From assembly GCA_948688495.1 (NCBI GenBank), contig CAPQSW010000009.1, positions 1 to 64,000 of the forward strand: DNA of 64,000 nt. The letters are read 5' to 3'. The translations under genes were made by a program, and so were the position numbers. Position 1 is the first letter of the stretch, and each line of letters begins with the position of its first letter. The notes under the pieces were generated by a model that was given only the letters and a program-made list of their open reading frames with translations, searched no databases and was not told where the DNA came from. Shown one piece after another: positions 44,414 through 54,193 of this stretch. The stretch is from an uncultured Lachnospiraceae bacterium (lineage in GTDB: Bacteria; Bacillota; Clostridia; Lachnospirales; Lachnospiraceae).

Positions 44414-46201
44414 ATGCCGGAGACAGAAAGAGAGAACAGACCAAGAGTAAGAAAGCCGAAGGGGCGGAGAGTGAATAAAGCGCCAATACTCGCAGCGATA
44501 GCATTTATCCTGATTGTACTTTTGATTGCCGTTATCAGTACGATAGTCAGGAAATACACGCCAACCAAGGAGCGGGCTAATTTACAGGAATATTATAATG
44601 TCTCGGGAGCAGACGATATGGCGGTAGTCTTGGACCAGCAGCTTTTGGAAGAAAAGGCAAAATTCTGGGATGGCCATGTATATCTGGATTATCAGGCAGT
44701 AAGACAGTACCTCAATCAGCGTTTTTATTGGGAGTCCAATGAGAATATCCTGCGTTACACAACAGATACCGATGTGATTTCTGTCAATGCAGGGGAAGAT
44801 ACCTATATGGTGGGGAAGAAGAATAATAATGCAGAATATACGATAGTAAAGGTGGATGGCGAGGATGTGTATCTAGCTTTGGAATTTGTCCAAAAATATA
44901 CGAACCTGGATTTTGCCGTGAATACAGAGCCAAGCCGTGTGCAGATTACGGCGGCATGGGGACAGATTTCCCGGGCAGATGTCAAAAAGAAAACGAAAAT
45001 CCGCGTAAAAGGCGGTATTAAGAGTCCGATTGTTGCAGATGTGCCAAAGGGCAGCCGCGTGACTGTGATTGACCATGGCGACGATTGGAGCAGGGTATGT
45101 ACAGAGGACGGTATGATTGGTTACTTAAAAAACAGCAAGTTGGGTGAGGTGGAAAGCGAGACTCTCTCCCGGGCGTTTGAGGAGCCAGAGTTCACCCATT
45201 TGCTGAAGGAGGAGACGATTAGCCTTGGATGGCATCAGGTAACCAGCCAGGAGGCAAATGAGCGGGTGGCAAATGTTCTGCAGGCGACAAAGGGGATCAA
45301 TGTGATTTCTCCTACGTGGTTTTACCTGAATGATAATGAGGGAAATATTTATTCCCTGGCAAGCAGGGATTATGTGACTTACTGTCATGAACAGGGCGTA
45401 GAAGTCTGGGGGCTGATTAGCAATCTTGAGAATCCGGATGTTGATACGACCTATGTAATGACACATACTTCGGTTAGGGATTATCTTACGAATCAGATTA
45501 TAGCAGCAGCAATTGAATATGATTTAGATGGCATTAACCTGGATTTTGAGGCGCTTGCCAGTGAAGCGGGTGATGCCTACGTACAGTTTATCCGGGAACT
45601 GTCCATCAAATGTGACAATAACGATTTGGTGTTGTCTGTGGATAATTACGTTCCGACTTCGTACACAGAATTTTATAACCGGGCGGAACAGGCAGTGTTT
45701 GCGGATTATGTCATTATTATGGCATATGATGAACATTATAGTGGTTCCGAGGATATAGGTTCTGTTTCGTCAATAGGATTTGTAAAAAATGGTGTGAAGG
45801 ATACCTTGAAGGAAGTTCCGGCAGAGCAGGTAATTTTAGGACTGCCCTTCTACAGCCGGATATGGGAGCTGACACCTAAGAGTGGTTCGGGGGAGGATGT
45901 AGAATCTGCCGCTGAGGATTATGTGCCTTACACATTTACCTGTACCGAGGAAGGTATGCAGACGACCGAGGATCTTTGTACGGCAAACAATGCACAGGAG
46001 GTTTGGTCTGAAGAGGATGGACAGTATGTGGCAGAATATGCCAGTGAGGATAAAACACATAAAGTATGGATTGAAAACGAAAAATCATTGGAGGAAAAAC
46101 TCAGAGTCATGAAAGACAGCAAGCTTGCAGGCGCGGCATACTGGAAATTGGGACTGGAGCGTCCATCTGCCTGGGATACGATTATTAAATACGTGAACTG
46201 A
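44414..46201 (+). CDS. membrane-anchored GH18-like hydrolase with SH3 domain
   Basis: 595 residues. A basic cytoplasmic N-terminus and one membrane helix (about 23-46) are followed by a copper-amine-oxidase-like/stalk region, an SH3 segment (about 195-240, TKIRVKGGIKSPIVADVPKGS) and a GH18 barrel. The catalytic motif LDGINLDFE is intact with Glu379. Relatives include spore cortex and wall N-acetylglucosaminidases such as YdhD/YaaH. Expected to act on peptidoglycan outside the membrane. AGGAGGAAATT precedes the ATG. Confidence 0.9.
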   Translation: MPETERENRPRVRKPKGRRVNKAPILAAIAFILIVLLIAVISTIVRKYTPTKERANLQEYYNVSGADDMAVVLDQQLLEEKAKFWDGHVYLDYQAVRQYLNQRFYWESNENILRYTTDTDVISVNAGEDTYMVGKKNNNAEYTIVKVDGEDVYLALEFVQKYTNLDFAVNTEPSRVQITAAWGQISRADVKKKTKIRVKGGIKSPIVADVPKGSRVTVIDHGDDWSRVCTEDGMIGYLKNSKLGEVESETLSRAFEEPEFTHLLKEETISLGWHQVTSQEANERVANVLQATKGINVISPTWFYLNDNEGNIYSLASRDYVTYCHEQGVEVWGLISNLENPDVDTTYVMTHTSVRDYLTNQIIAAAIEYDLDGINLDFEALASEAGDAYVQFIRELSIKCDNNDLVLSVDNYVPTSYTEFYNRAEQAVFADYVIIMAYDEHYSGSEDIGSVSSIGFVKNGVKDTLKEVPAEQVILGLPFYSRIWELTPKSGSGEDVESAAEDYVPYTFTCTEEGMQTTEDLCTANNAQEVWSEEDGQYVAEYASEDKTHKVWIENEKSLEEKLRVMKDSKLAGAAYWKLGLERPSAWDTIIKYVN

Positions 46202-46443
46202 AGGCGCAATGGTTAAATGGCTGTTAGTTAGATATTTGGTGTGAAGTATAGGACGGAAACAGGATTAGGGTTGTGAGGCAATCTTAATTCTGTTTTTGTA
46301 TATAAGCGCCGTTATTTTGACCTCTCACCCACCTTGTAATGCATTTGACAGCTTTGTCTCTTGCAATTTTGTCCGGGTCTGTTAAAGTTATGGCAGATAG
46401 TTTGTAATAAAAACGACAGCGTCTGGGATCAGAAGGAGGAAGA

Positions 46444-47379
46444 ATGGAAGAAGCAATCAGAGTAAAACATTTAAAAAAATATTATCAGGATGTTAAGGCA
46501 GTGGATGATATTAGTTTTTCTGTGGCACGCGGAGAGTTTTTTGGGTTTCTGGGTGTAAATGGTGCGGGTAAGTCTACGACCATCAATATGCTCTGTACCC
46601 TGCAGGAGCCAACAGGAGGAGAGGCGTGGATCAACGGCCTTGCGCTTGGCAGGGATAATGAGGCAATTAAGAATCATATTGGTGTGGTGTACCAGGGGAA
46701 CTGTCTGGATAAAATGCTTACGGTAAAGGAAAATCTGTTGCTGCGGGGCAGGTTGTATGAGGCGGACAGCCGGAAATTAAACAAAAACCTCGATTATGTG
46801 ACGGACATACTGGGGTTGTCGGACGTGTTGAAACGTCCGTTTGGCAAACTTTCGGGAGGGCAGAAAAGAAGGTGTGAGATCGCACGGGCACTGATGCATA
46901 CGCCGGATATTCTGTTTTTAGATGAGCCCACAACAGGACTTGATCCAGCAACAAGGAAAAGTGTATGGGAGACAATACATACCCTGCAGGAAGATATGAA
47001 AATGACAGTATTTTTGACTACGCATTACATGGAGGAGGCTGCAAAAGCGGACCATATTGGCATAATGAGCAAGGGGCATTTTGTTGAGTATGGAACACCT
47101 TTTTCATTAAAAGAGGCTTATGCCAAAGATAAATTATATTTGATTCCGGGAGTGGGTTGTCAAGAGAAGATTCAGAAGATTCTCACAGCGCACAATCTGG
47201 AATATGAGATCAAGGAGGAAGGCATTTTTGTAAAAATAGAAGACACAATGGAATCTTTGCCCCTGTTGAATGAGGTGCATGAGCTGCTGCAGGGGTTTGA
47301 GGTGGTTCAGGGAACAATGGATGATGTATTTTTGAATGTGACAAAGGAGGGTGAGAATGAAGATGATGAAGTTTATTAG
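46444..47379 (+). CDS. ABC-2 type transporter ATP-binding protein
   Basis: 311 residues. Walker A GVNGAGKST, Q-loop VVYQGN, signature LSGGQKRR, Walker B ILFLDEP and H-loop TTHYMEEA. A C-terminal extension follows, as in the DrrA/CcmA group. It overlaps the permease gene by 23 bp and is followed by LytTR and DUF3021 genes, a common regulatory/export cassette of Firmicutes. Confidence 0.95.
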   Translation: MEEAIRVKHLKKYYQDVKAVDDISFSVARGEFFGFLGVNGAGKSTTINMLCTLQEPTGGEAWINGLALGRDNEAIKNHIGVVYQGNCLDKMLTVKENLLLRGRLYEADSRKLNKNLDYVTDILGLSDVLKRPFGKLSGGQKRRCEIARALMHTPDILFLDEPTTGLDPATRKSVWETIHTLQEDMKMTVFLTTHYMEEAAKADHIGIMSKGHFVEYGTPFSLKEAYAKDKLYLIPGVGCQEKIQKILTAHNLEYEIKEEGIFVKIEDTMESLPLLNEVHELLQGFEVVQGTMDDVFLNVTKEGENEDDEVY

Positions 47380-48277
47380 TCTGACAAGACGGAATTGCCT
47401 GGTATTTTTGAGGGATCGCGCGGCGGTATTTTTTTCCTTGCTCGCCACGCTCATTGTACTAATGCTGATGGGAGTTTTTTTGGGGAATATGAATGAGGAA
47501 AGTGTGGTAAATCTCTTGAAAGAATATGGCGGTGTGAGAGATGCAGCACTGGACCAGGCGCATGCAAGGGGACTGGTGCAGTATTGGACGCTTGCGGGAA
47601 TCCTTGTGGTCAATGCAGTTACGGTTACGATGTCTGTAATTGGAAACCGGGTGACAGATATTTCAGAAGGGAAACTGGCAAGCCTGTACTCTGCGCCGGT
47701 GAATCGAAGCATGATTGCATTGTCCTATGTGGTATCGGCGGTATTGATCGGAATTTTTATGTGTGTGCTGACGCTGGCAATTGCGCTTGGCTATATTCTG
47801 GCGACGGGAGGGACAATGCTTAATGCTGGGGCGCTTATGAAGATTTTTCTGTTGATTGTGCTGAATGTCTGTATTTTTTCCATTATCATGTATCTGTGTG
47901 CGCTGTTTATCAAAAGCAGCAGTGCCTGGTCAGGAATTGCCACTGTGGTCGGGACATTGGTAGGGTTTGTAGGAGCGATTTATCTTCCGATGGGATATCT
48001 GCCGGATGGAGTGGCAACTGCGCTGAAGTATATCCCGATCCTTCATGGTGCATCCCTGATGCGTGAAGCGTGTTGTGAACAAGCGCTTGAAAATACATTT
48101 GCAGGGCTTCCGGCGCAGGTGATGTCTGAGTACAAGGAATATATGGGAATACAGGTGAAAATGGGTGAAAATTTGGCGACTCCGCTATTTCAGGTGTTGT
48201 TTATGGCGGGATGTGGTATATTGGCATTTATAGTCATCATAGTTGTCCAAAAGAGGAAAAATATCAGTGACCGATAG
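47357..48277 (+). CDS. ABC-2 type transporter permease
   Basis: 306 residues with six membrane helices, an extracytoplasmic loop between helices 1 and 2 and the late LPMGYLPDGVATALKYIPILHG segment typical of ABC-2 permeases. The ATG at 47357 is six bases behind AAGGAGG. Partner of the preceding ATPase; the substrate is unknown. Confidence 0.92.
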   Translation: MKMMKFISLTRRNCLVFLRDRAAVFFSLLATLIVLMLMGVFLGNMNEESVVNLLKEYGGVRDAALDQAHARGLVQYWTLAGILVVNAVTVTMSVIGNRVTDISEGKLASLYSAPVNRSMIALSYVVSAVLIGIFMCVLTLAIALGYILATGGTMLNAGALMKIFLLIVLNVCIFSIIMYLCALFIKSSSAWSGIATVVGTLVGFVGAIYLPMGYLPDGVATALKYIPILHGASLMREACCEQALENTFAGLPAQVMSEYKEYMGIQVKMGENLATPLFQVLFMAGCGILAFIVIIVVQKRKNISDR

Positions 48278-48321
48278 ACTGTAACAGAAATTTCAGGGGT
48301 ATTTTGGATAGGAGTTGCATT

Positions 48322-48759
48322 ATGAAGGTAACAATCTTGGATATAGGACCTGACGAGGAAGAAGAAATTATTTTTAAATGCAGGGCTCTGGACGATGATA
48401 TGGTAAAAATCATCAATCGCTTTAAGCAGGGTGGCGGAAAGCTTACGGTTTATAAGAACAGTGAGATGTTTTTTATTGAGCCGGGGGAAGTGTTTTATTT
48501 TGAATCGGTAGACCAGAAGGTATTTGCATATTGTAAATCTGAGGTCTATCAGGTGAAAAACAAGCTTTATGAGCTTTTAGATGAGCTGCCAGGATGGACA
48601 TTTGTGCGCATATCTAAGTCCGCAATACTGAATCTGAATAAAATAAAGAGTCTTGTCCCGGCGTTTAGCGGGCGCTATGAAGCGTTGCTCAAAAATGGGG
48701 AGAAGGTCATTATTTCCAGGCAGTATGTGGGTGCGTTAAAGGAAAGACTGGGAATCTAG
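48322..48759 (+). CDS. LytTR-domain DNA-binding regulator
   Basis: 145 residues. The C-terminal LytTR domain shows FFIEPGEVFYFESVDQKVFAY, FVRISKSAILNLNKI and ISRQYVGALKERL. There is no receiver domain; this short form pairs with DUF3021 membrane proteins. It probably regulates the adjacent ABC cassette. Confidence 0.9.
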   Translation: MKVTILDIGPDEEEEIIFKCRALDDDMVKIINRFKQGGGKLTVYKNSEMFFIEPGEVFYFESVDQKVFAYCKSEVYQVKNKLYELLDELPGWTFVRISKSAILNLNKIKSLVPAFSGRYEALLKNGEKVIISRQYVGALKERLGI

Positions 48760-48792
48760 CAATGGGTGCAGGTTGGGAAAGGAGCGTGTGGT

Positions 48793-49218
48793 ATGAAGCG
48801 TCTGGAATCCATGTTTATTTTATTTGAAAAAGTTACGGTTGGCGTTGTGTTTGTGACGGCGGTGTATATTCCGGTATTTTATGGTTGGGAAACTGAGATT
48901 TATGCAAACATTCTGTGGCAGATTTTGTTTCTTTCGGCGGTTTGTGCGTTGGGTAGTATGATATTGCCATTGGAAGGCGAAAAGGAGGTATCCAGGATAT
49001 CTATGTTTGTCCGCATTATTTTGTATTATGTCTATATCAATGTGGTAGTGCTGGGGCTTGGACTTTTCTATGAGTGGTTTACGTTCCGCAATGGATGGCA
49101 GGTGCTGGGAATGGAATTGGCAATAACGTTTGTATACGGTATGGTAGCCTTTATTTCTTATCGGTCGCAGTGCCGGGAGGCAAAGCGGATGAATCAGAAG
49201 CTGAAGGAAATACAGTAG
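48793..49218 (+). CDS. DUF3021 family membrane protein
   Basis: 141 residues with four membrane helices and a charged C-terminus, matching DUF3021 proteins that accompany short LytTR regulators. AAAGGAGC lies before the ATG. Possibly a membrane partner controlling the LytTR protein; this is inferred from context. Confidence 0.78.
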   Translation: MKRLESMFILFEKVTVGVVFVTAVYIPVFYGWETEIYANILWQILFLSAVCALGSMILPLEGEKEVSRISMFVRIILYYVYINVVVLGLGLFYEWFTFRNGWQVLGMELAITFVYGMVAFISYRSQCREAKRMNQKLKEIQ

Positions 49219-49360
49219 AATGATGTAAAATATTTGGGGATATATGCTTATTAATTGTGACTGCCGAACGGCAGATGGAAATTAAACCGCACGATTGTGC
49301 ATGGCAGGATTCGATAGCGGCATATGACTGCTTGTCAAGGAATAAATCTCTTAATTTCAT

Positions 49361-49389
49361 AAAAGAGGGACCCGCTTTGCGAGTCCCTC
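49361..49389 (-). terminator. terminator of the Ig-repeat surface protein gene
   Basis: GAGGGACTCGC and GCGGGTCCCTC (one mismatch) pair around AAA and are followed by TTTT on the minus strand. Confidence 0.9.
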
Positions 49390-49414
49390 CAGCCTTACGT
49401 TTATCCAGATTGGA

Positions 49415-52400
49415 TTATTTTACTGTAATCTTACACTTTGCGGTCTTTCCGCTTGTGGTTTTTGCTGTAATAGTTGCCTTTCCCTTTTTCTTCGCTGTTA
49501 CCTTTCCGTTTTTAATGGCAGCAACTTTCTTGTTAGACGTCTTCCAGGTTACCTTGTCTGTAGAGTTGGAAGGAGTCAGTTTTGCTTTCAGCTTGACGGA
49601 CTTGCCCTTCTTCAATGTTACCTTCGACTTGGAAAGTTTTACCTTCTTTGCTGGAATTTTGACAGTAATTTTAATCGTTGCTTTCTTCCCGCTCGTTGTG
49701 GTTACCGTGATGGTTGCAGTGCCCTTACCGATGCCTTTCACTTTACCGGAACTTGTGACTGTTGCAATTTTTTTGTTACTTGATTTCCAGGAAAGCTTAT
49801 CTGTCGAGTTGGAAGGGGTCGTTACTGCTTTCAATGTCATTGTCTTGCCTTTATTCAACGATTTGGAAGCCGGTTTCTTTATTATAACCTTTGTGGCTGG
49901 AATTGTTCTAACCGGTTCTGTAACTGTAAGATTGTAAGTTGCTGTAGCTCTGGCATTATCTACGGAGGTTGCTGTGATAACAGCAGTGCCCTTGCCCATT
50001 GCCTTTACGACGCCGTTTTTTGTGACGGTTGCAACGTTATTGTTGGAGCTAGACCATGTAATATCTTTCACTGTTGCGTTTGCCGGTGCAATCGTCGCCA
50101 CCAAAGTCACGCTTTCGCCTTTTTTCAGGCTTCCCGATGTAGCATTCAGGGTAATGCCTGTTACAGCCGCTTTTGTGACGGTTACCCTGCATGTTGCTGT
50201 TTCGCCATTGTTATTAGCAGTAACGGTTATCATTGCGGTTCCAGCAGCAATGGCTGTAACTTTTCCATTTGCATCTACCGTTGCAATACTTTCTTTATCT
50301 GACTTCCATGTTACACCCTTGTTTGTTACCGAATCTGGCTTTACAGTGGCAGTCAATGTCTGTGTGTCACCAATTCTTAAGCTAAGATTTGTTCTGTTTA
50401 GCGTAACGGCTGTAACAGTCACTGCACAGTTAGCGGTCATTCCATTCTTTGTCTTTGCTATGATATTTGTTGTGCCAGCGCCTGTGCCTTTGATTTTGCC
50501 GTTTTCAACTGTTGCAATAGATTCATTCTCACTTGACCAGGTAACGGTTTTATATTCAGGTGAGGCATTATCCGGGGAAACGGTTGCGACAGGCACATCT
50601 ATCGTGTCACCTTTCTTAATCTCGATGGATGTTTGGGAAAGGGAAACTCTGTCTGCTACAATTGGCTGGGTCTTTGCACTGGCTATGGAAGATTTTACAA
50701 TTTCCTTGTTGCCGGCAACTGCACCCACGTAATAGTTATACTCTGTATTCGGATCCAGATTGTTGTCTGTATAGGTGTAAACGCGGCTTGAGCCGTCCAC
50801 TGTCTCGGTGGAAGCAAATTTCAGGTTATCAATAGCGATGGTTCCCCAGCGCTGGTTACTACTGTTTGGGTCTCCGGCGCCTGTAAAGCTCAAGGTTGCG
50901 TAAGATGCTTCGTCTGCGCCGCCTTCACCTTCCTGCGCTGCAGGTTCCAGTGATGCATCGGGGATGGTGACACTGCCGTTTATGACAACAGCTCCTGCTT
51001 CCCGTTCAAATTCGTAGGAGATTTTCTTTGTTTCAGGATCAATGTCAAGTGTGATCGTGTTCCACTTGCTCCTTGTGGCATCCGCTCCTGTTCCAAAATT
51101 ATACACTTCGGAATCGTTCAGGTAAATGCTGTTATCCTCTCTGCTATATTCTAATTTTGCAACATAACCACTTGTAACATCATTTTCCGTAATCTCTTTG
51201 TCTGCAAGATAAAGGCAGCAGCTGCCGACGTTTCTATTCTGTTTGTTAGCGAAAAAGTTTGGAAGCGCAAAATTCATTTTTAGGCGCGTTGGCCCGTTTA
51301 ATTTTGTTGAATCTGTCAATTTTTTGTGGAAGGTCGCACCAGGATCGGCGCCTAATGCCAGCAATATAAAGGCGCCATCGTAGTTTTCAAGACTTGACGT
51401 GCTGAGGAAACTTACCCCATTCATGCAGTTGTCATTTGATTTGTCCATTACCATTCCGGTATACCAGCCTTTAGAGCCATTTAAAACGGTCCAGTCACCT
51501 TTTTCCGCGTCAAATAAATTTTTGTTATTTTCTGCACTGCCAAGTTCATAGTCGCTAAAGTCGTCGTTCACATATATTTGCTTGTCTTTAATTATTTTGT
51601 CGGCTGTGAATTTGCCATCTTCGTTAATATTGGTGAATTCTGCAACTTTCGTAAAGGAAGCATCCGACGATTTCTTGCGGTAAATATTATAGCTGTCAGT
51701 CTCCACTTCGTTGTTGTTAATGGAAAGCTTGGCACTGGTGGTAGTTGTCTCGCCTGCAGAGACAGTCGGTGCAACAACTGGTTTTATATCTCCAGAATTC
51801 AGATCTGCTGCCTCAGTCTCACCCTTCATGGCAACTACCTTATATGTATAGTTCTTAGTCAAATCAGCCGTTATATCATTACAGTAGAGAGAGCCGTCAA
51901 CATCGATTCCTGTCGGAATATCCGTCACTTCTGTGATGGTCACTGCACTTAAAGCTGGTGGGAAAACCACGCCGCCGGAAGCGCTTGCACTTGCGCTGAT
52001 TTTGAGTTTGCCATCGGTTACGTTGACAGTCCGTTCGCTGACAGCAATATTATTATTCACTGGATGGCGCTCTGCCTGTTGTCCCTGGAACCAGAATACA
52101 GAGATATTCCTGCCGGTAACATATCCACTGTGTGTAGCGGTTGCTTTGTATTCACCGTTTGGGACATCCACGACAAATTCCATGTAACTCTGTCCTGCTT
52201 CCAGGCTGGCACCGCCTGCAGTTAAAGAGCCGCCTTCTGGTGCAGTGATTGTTGCAAAGTCGCCGTTGAGGACGTCTGCTGACATCTTCTTGCCGTCTGT
52301 CCGGTTGATAAAGGCGAGGGTGCCGCCTGCTGCGGTCGGGATTCCCTGTGTAAATCCATAGCCCTGTGCCTGTGTGTAGTAAGCGTTCTCCTGAGATATA

Positions 52401-52762
52401 GATGTATATCCCTCTGCAAGACAGGAAATAGGTGCTTCTGCCCCTTCTTCTGTTATCTCCTCATTTGGTCCAAAGTCAAATTTCCATGATTTTGTGGAAA
52501 CTCCATTGGTATCGAGCGTAGCAATTACCTCTGCGTCATCGCTTGAGACCATGCGGTATACGCGGTAGCCTGTTACTGTCTCATCGTCCAGCTTGTTCCA
52601 GGTTACTTTTATACCATTTTTTTCCTTGGCAGCTTGTGCGATAATCGCGGGCGCTGCATTTTCTGCCATAACTTCTGCAGGCGGCGTCACGCTGATGCTT
52701 CCCAGCACCATAGCTGCTGTCATTGCAACTGCAACGACTTTCTTCATGCTTCTAAGTTTCAT
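49415..52762 (-). CDS. large secreted surface protein with five Big_2 Ig-like domains
   Basis: 1115 residues. A Sec signal peptide (MKKVVAVAMTAAMVLGSISV) is followed by a fibronectin-III-like segment (about 40-90), a carbohydrate-binding-like beta domain (about 150-270), another FN3-like segment, a LamG-like region (about 390-660) and five Big_2 repeats (about 712-1115) with the pattern SVTLVATIAP..TW.SSN..VATV...G.V. The last two are very lysine-rich, which would favour binding to anionic wall polymers. No LPXTG or S-layer motif is seen and no catalytic domain is evident. Probably a wall-associated adhesin or carbohydrate-binding protein. AAGGAGG lies six bases before the ATG. Confidence 0.88.
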   Translation of the reverse strand: MKLRSMKKVVAVAMTAAMVLGSISVTPPAEVMAENAAPAIIAQAAKEKNGIKVTWNKLDDETVTGYRVYRMVSSDDAEVIATLDTNGVSTKSWKFDFGPNEEITEEGAEAPISCLAEGYTSISQENAYYTQAQGYGFTQGIPTAAGGTLAFINRTDGKKMSADVLNGDFATITAPEGGSLTAGGASLEAGQSYMEFVVDVPNGEYKATATHSGYVTGRNISVFWFQGQQAERHPVNNNIAVSERTVNVTDGKLKISASASASGGVVFPPALSAVTITEVTDIPTGIDVDGSLYCNDITADLTKNYTYKVVAMKGETEAADLNSGDIKPVVAPTVSAGETTTTSAKLSINNNEVETDSYNIYRKKSSDASFTKVAEFTNINEDGKFTADKIIKDKQIYVNDDFSDYELGSAENNKNLFDAEKGDWTVLNGSKGWYTGMVMDKSNDNCMNGVSFLSTSSLENYDGAFILLALGADPGATFHKKLTDSTKLNGPTRLKMNFALPNFFANKQNRNVGSCCLYLADKEITENDVTSGYVAKLEYSREDNSIYLNDSEVYNFGTGADATRSKWNTITLDIDPETKKISYEFEREAGAVVINGSVTIPDASLEPAAQEGEGGADEASYATLSFTGAGDPNSSNQRWGTIAIDNLKFASTETVDGSSRVYTYTDNNLDPNTEYNYYVGAVAGNKEIVKSSIASAKTQPIVADRVSLSQTSIEIKKGDTIDVPVATVSPDNASPEYKTVTWSSENESIATVENGKIKGTGAGTTNIIAKTKNGMTANCAVTVTAVTLNRTNLSLRIGDTQTLTATVKPDSVTNKGVTWKSDKESIATVDANGKVTAIAAGTAMITVTANNNGETATCRVTVTKAAVTGITLNATSGSLKKGESVTLVATIAPANATVKDITWSSSNNNVATVTKNGVVKAMGKGTAVITATSVDNARATATYNLTVTEPVRTIPATKVIIKKPASKSLNKGKTMTLKAVTTPSNSTDKLSWKSSNKKIATVTSSGKVKGIGKGTATITVTTTSGKKATIKITVKIPAKKVKLSKSKVTLKKGKSVKLKAKLTPSNSTDKVTWKTSNKKVAAIKNGKVTAKKKGKATITAKTTSGKTAKCKITVK

Positions 52763-53026
52763 GTTTATCCTCCTTTTTGTTGAAATGGTTTCCTGGGAAC
52801 GTATGCCCCCCGCCTATGAAAGAGGCTGGATTCCCATTTACAGAATTTATTATATAGCTTTTCTTAAAACATAGCAAGAATAAAAAGGTGTAAAGCACAG
52901 ATGTGATATGATAGGTCACTGTGGCATTTACACGCATAAATTAGTTTTTTTACAATTATCAGGTGCTAGCGGTCAAGGTTCTATCATAAATATTTATAAA
53001 TAGTGCCAGGTGAGTGTATATTGCAT

Positions 53027-53725
53027 ATGAAGAAAAGAATAGAAGTGGTTATGGCCGTAGTGCTGCTGATAGGAGCGTATTTTTTTGCAAGAGAGGGAGC
53101 ATATATGGTAGACAGCCTGAAGGCTCAGACTGGAAAAGTGTGTATTGTCGTTGATGCTGGTCATGGTGGGGATGATCCCGGCAAAATAGGTATTAACAAG
53201 GTGAAGGAAAAGGATATTAATCTGAAAATCGCAAAAGAGCTGGAAAAACTATTGAAAAAAGAGGGTATTAAAGTTGTTATGACCCGAACAGATGATAGCG
53301 GGCTGTACCAGAAGTCCTCCAATAACAAGAAGGTGGAGGATATGCGCAAGCGTTGTAAGATCATTACAGAGGCGAATCCGGTATTTACAGTGAGTGTTCA
53401 TCAAAACAGTTATCCCGACGAATCCATAAAGGGAGCGCAGGTCTTTTATTATGGGCAGTCCCAGGAAGGAAAAAAACTTGCGGAAGCTTTGCAGCAGACA
53501 TTAGTAGAACAGTTAGATCCCCAGAATCACCGAAAGGCAAAGGCAAATGAAAGTTACTATCTTCTGAAAAAAACGCCTTCCCCTACCGTAATTGTGGAAT
53601 GCGGATTTTTGAGCAACTATGAAGAAGCGGAGCTTCTTAACACAGAGGAATATCAAAAAAAGGTTGCAGAAGCTATAAAGACAGGGATTTTAAATAGTTT
53701 GAAACTTAATAATACAGAATTATGA
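53027..53725 (+). CDS. cwlD: N-acetylmuramoyl-L-alanine amidase (CwlD-like)
   Basis: 232 residues. A signal anchor (about 5-22) precedes an Amidase_3 domain with zinc ligands in VVDAGHGGDDPG and SVHQNSY and the catalytic Glu in VIVECGFLSN. CwlD makes muramic lactam in spore cortex; the size and motifs fit, implying a spore former or a descendant of one. ATG 53027 and TTG 53021 are both possible. Confidence 0.85.
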   Translation: MKKRIEVVMAVVLLIGAYFFAREGAYMVDSLKAQTGKVCIVVDAGHGGDDPGKIGINKVKEKDINLKIAKELEKLLKKEGIKVVMTRTDDSGLYQKSSNNKKVEDMRKRCKIITEANPVFTVSVHQNSYPDESIKGAQVFYYGQSQEGKKLAEALQQTLVEQLDPQNHRKAKANESYYLLKKTPSPTVIVECGFLSNYEEAELLNTEEYQKKVAEAIKTGILNSLKLNNTEL

Positions 53726-53762
53726 CAAGGGAAAGGGAGCGTTATTCTCCCTTTTCCTTGTC
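53724..53762 (+). terminator. hairpin after cwlD
   Basis: GACAAGGGAAAGGGAG pairs with CTCCCTTTTCCTTGTC (one G-T pair) around seven bases. It overlaps the stop codon and lacks a downstream T-run, so it may act as a terminator or an mRNA-stabilising stem. Confidence 0.65.
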
Positions 53763-53805
53763 AAGTGAAATGTGTAAGTTTATATTTTGGGCATTTTACG
53801 TTCTT

Positions 53806-54047
53806 CTATGTAGATAATCCGCAGAATTTAATCAAATTGATATATCTCTCTTTATGATCCCATAGAATCCATCTTTTAAATGCAGTAAAAGCAGAGTTAT
53901 CCTTTACTTCTCGGCGTATAGCGCATGTTAGGTCTTCTTTATCATATTTTTCTGATTGAGTGAAAATCTTCAAAAGTCTAATCTGGAGCATTTCATATTT
54001 GGTAATACGGACAATAACGCTACTATATGTAGTAGTTGTAAATATTT
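53806..54047 (-). pseudogene. open remnant without start, unknown family
   Basis: A minus frame stays open for about 80 codons and reads like real protein (QIRLLKIFTQSEKYDKED, then REVKDNSAFTAFKRWILWD). The only ATG (53991) gives 61 residues and has no ribosome binding site. The family is not recognised. It is the only coding-like element in the 53726-54193 gap and may be the 3' end of a lost gene. Confidence 0.3.
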
Positions 54048-54193
54048 AGTAATCTGGTATATAATGTAGCTACGAGCAGTGCCAATTGCGAAAAAACATC
54101 TGTGCTGTGTCTGCACAGAAGCGGATGTTTTTTAGAGGAATTGATAGGGCGACAGCCTGTTAGCGAAAGCGCGGGATAGAAAGGGTCATTGCA

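Noticed and set aside
49257..49937. Plus-strand ORF of 226 codons
   Set aside because: Antisense shadow of the repetitive Big_2 surface protein gene; its apparent repeats follow from that gene.
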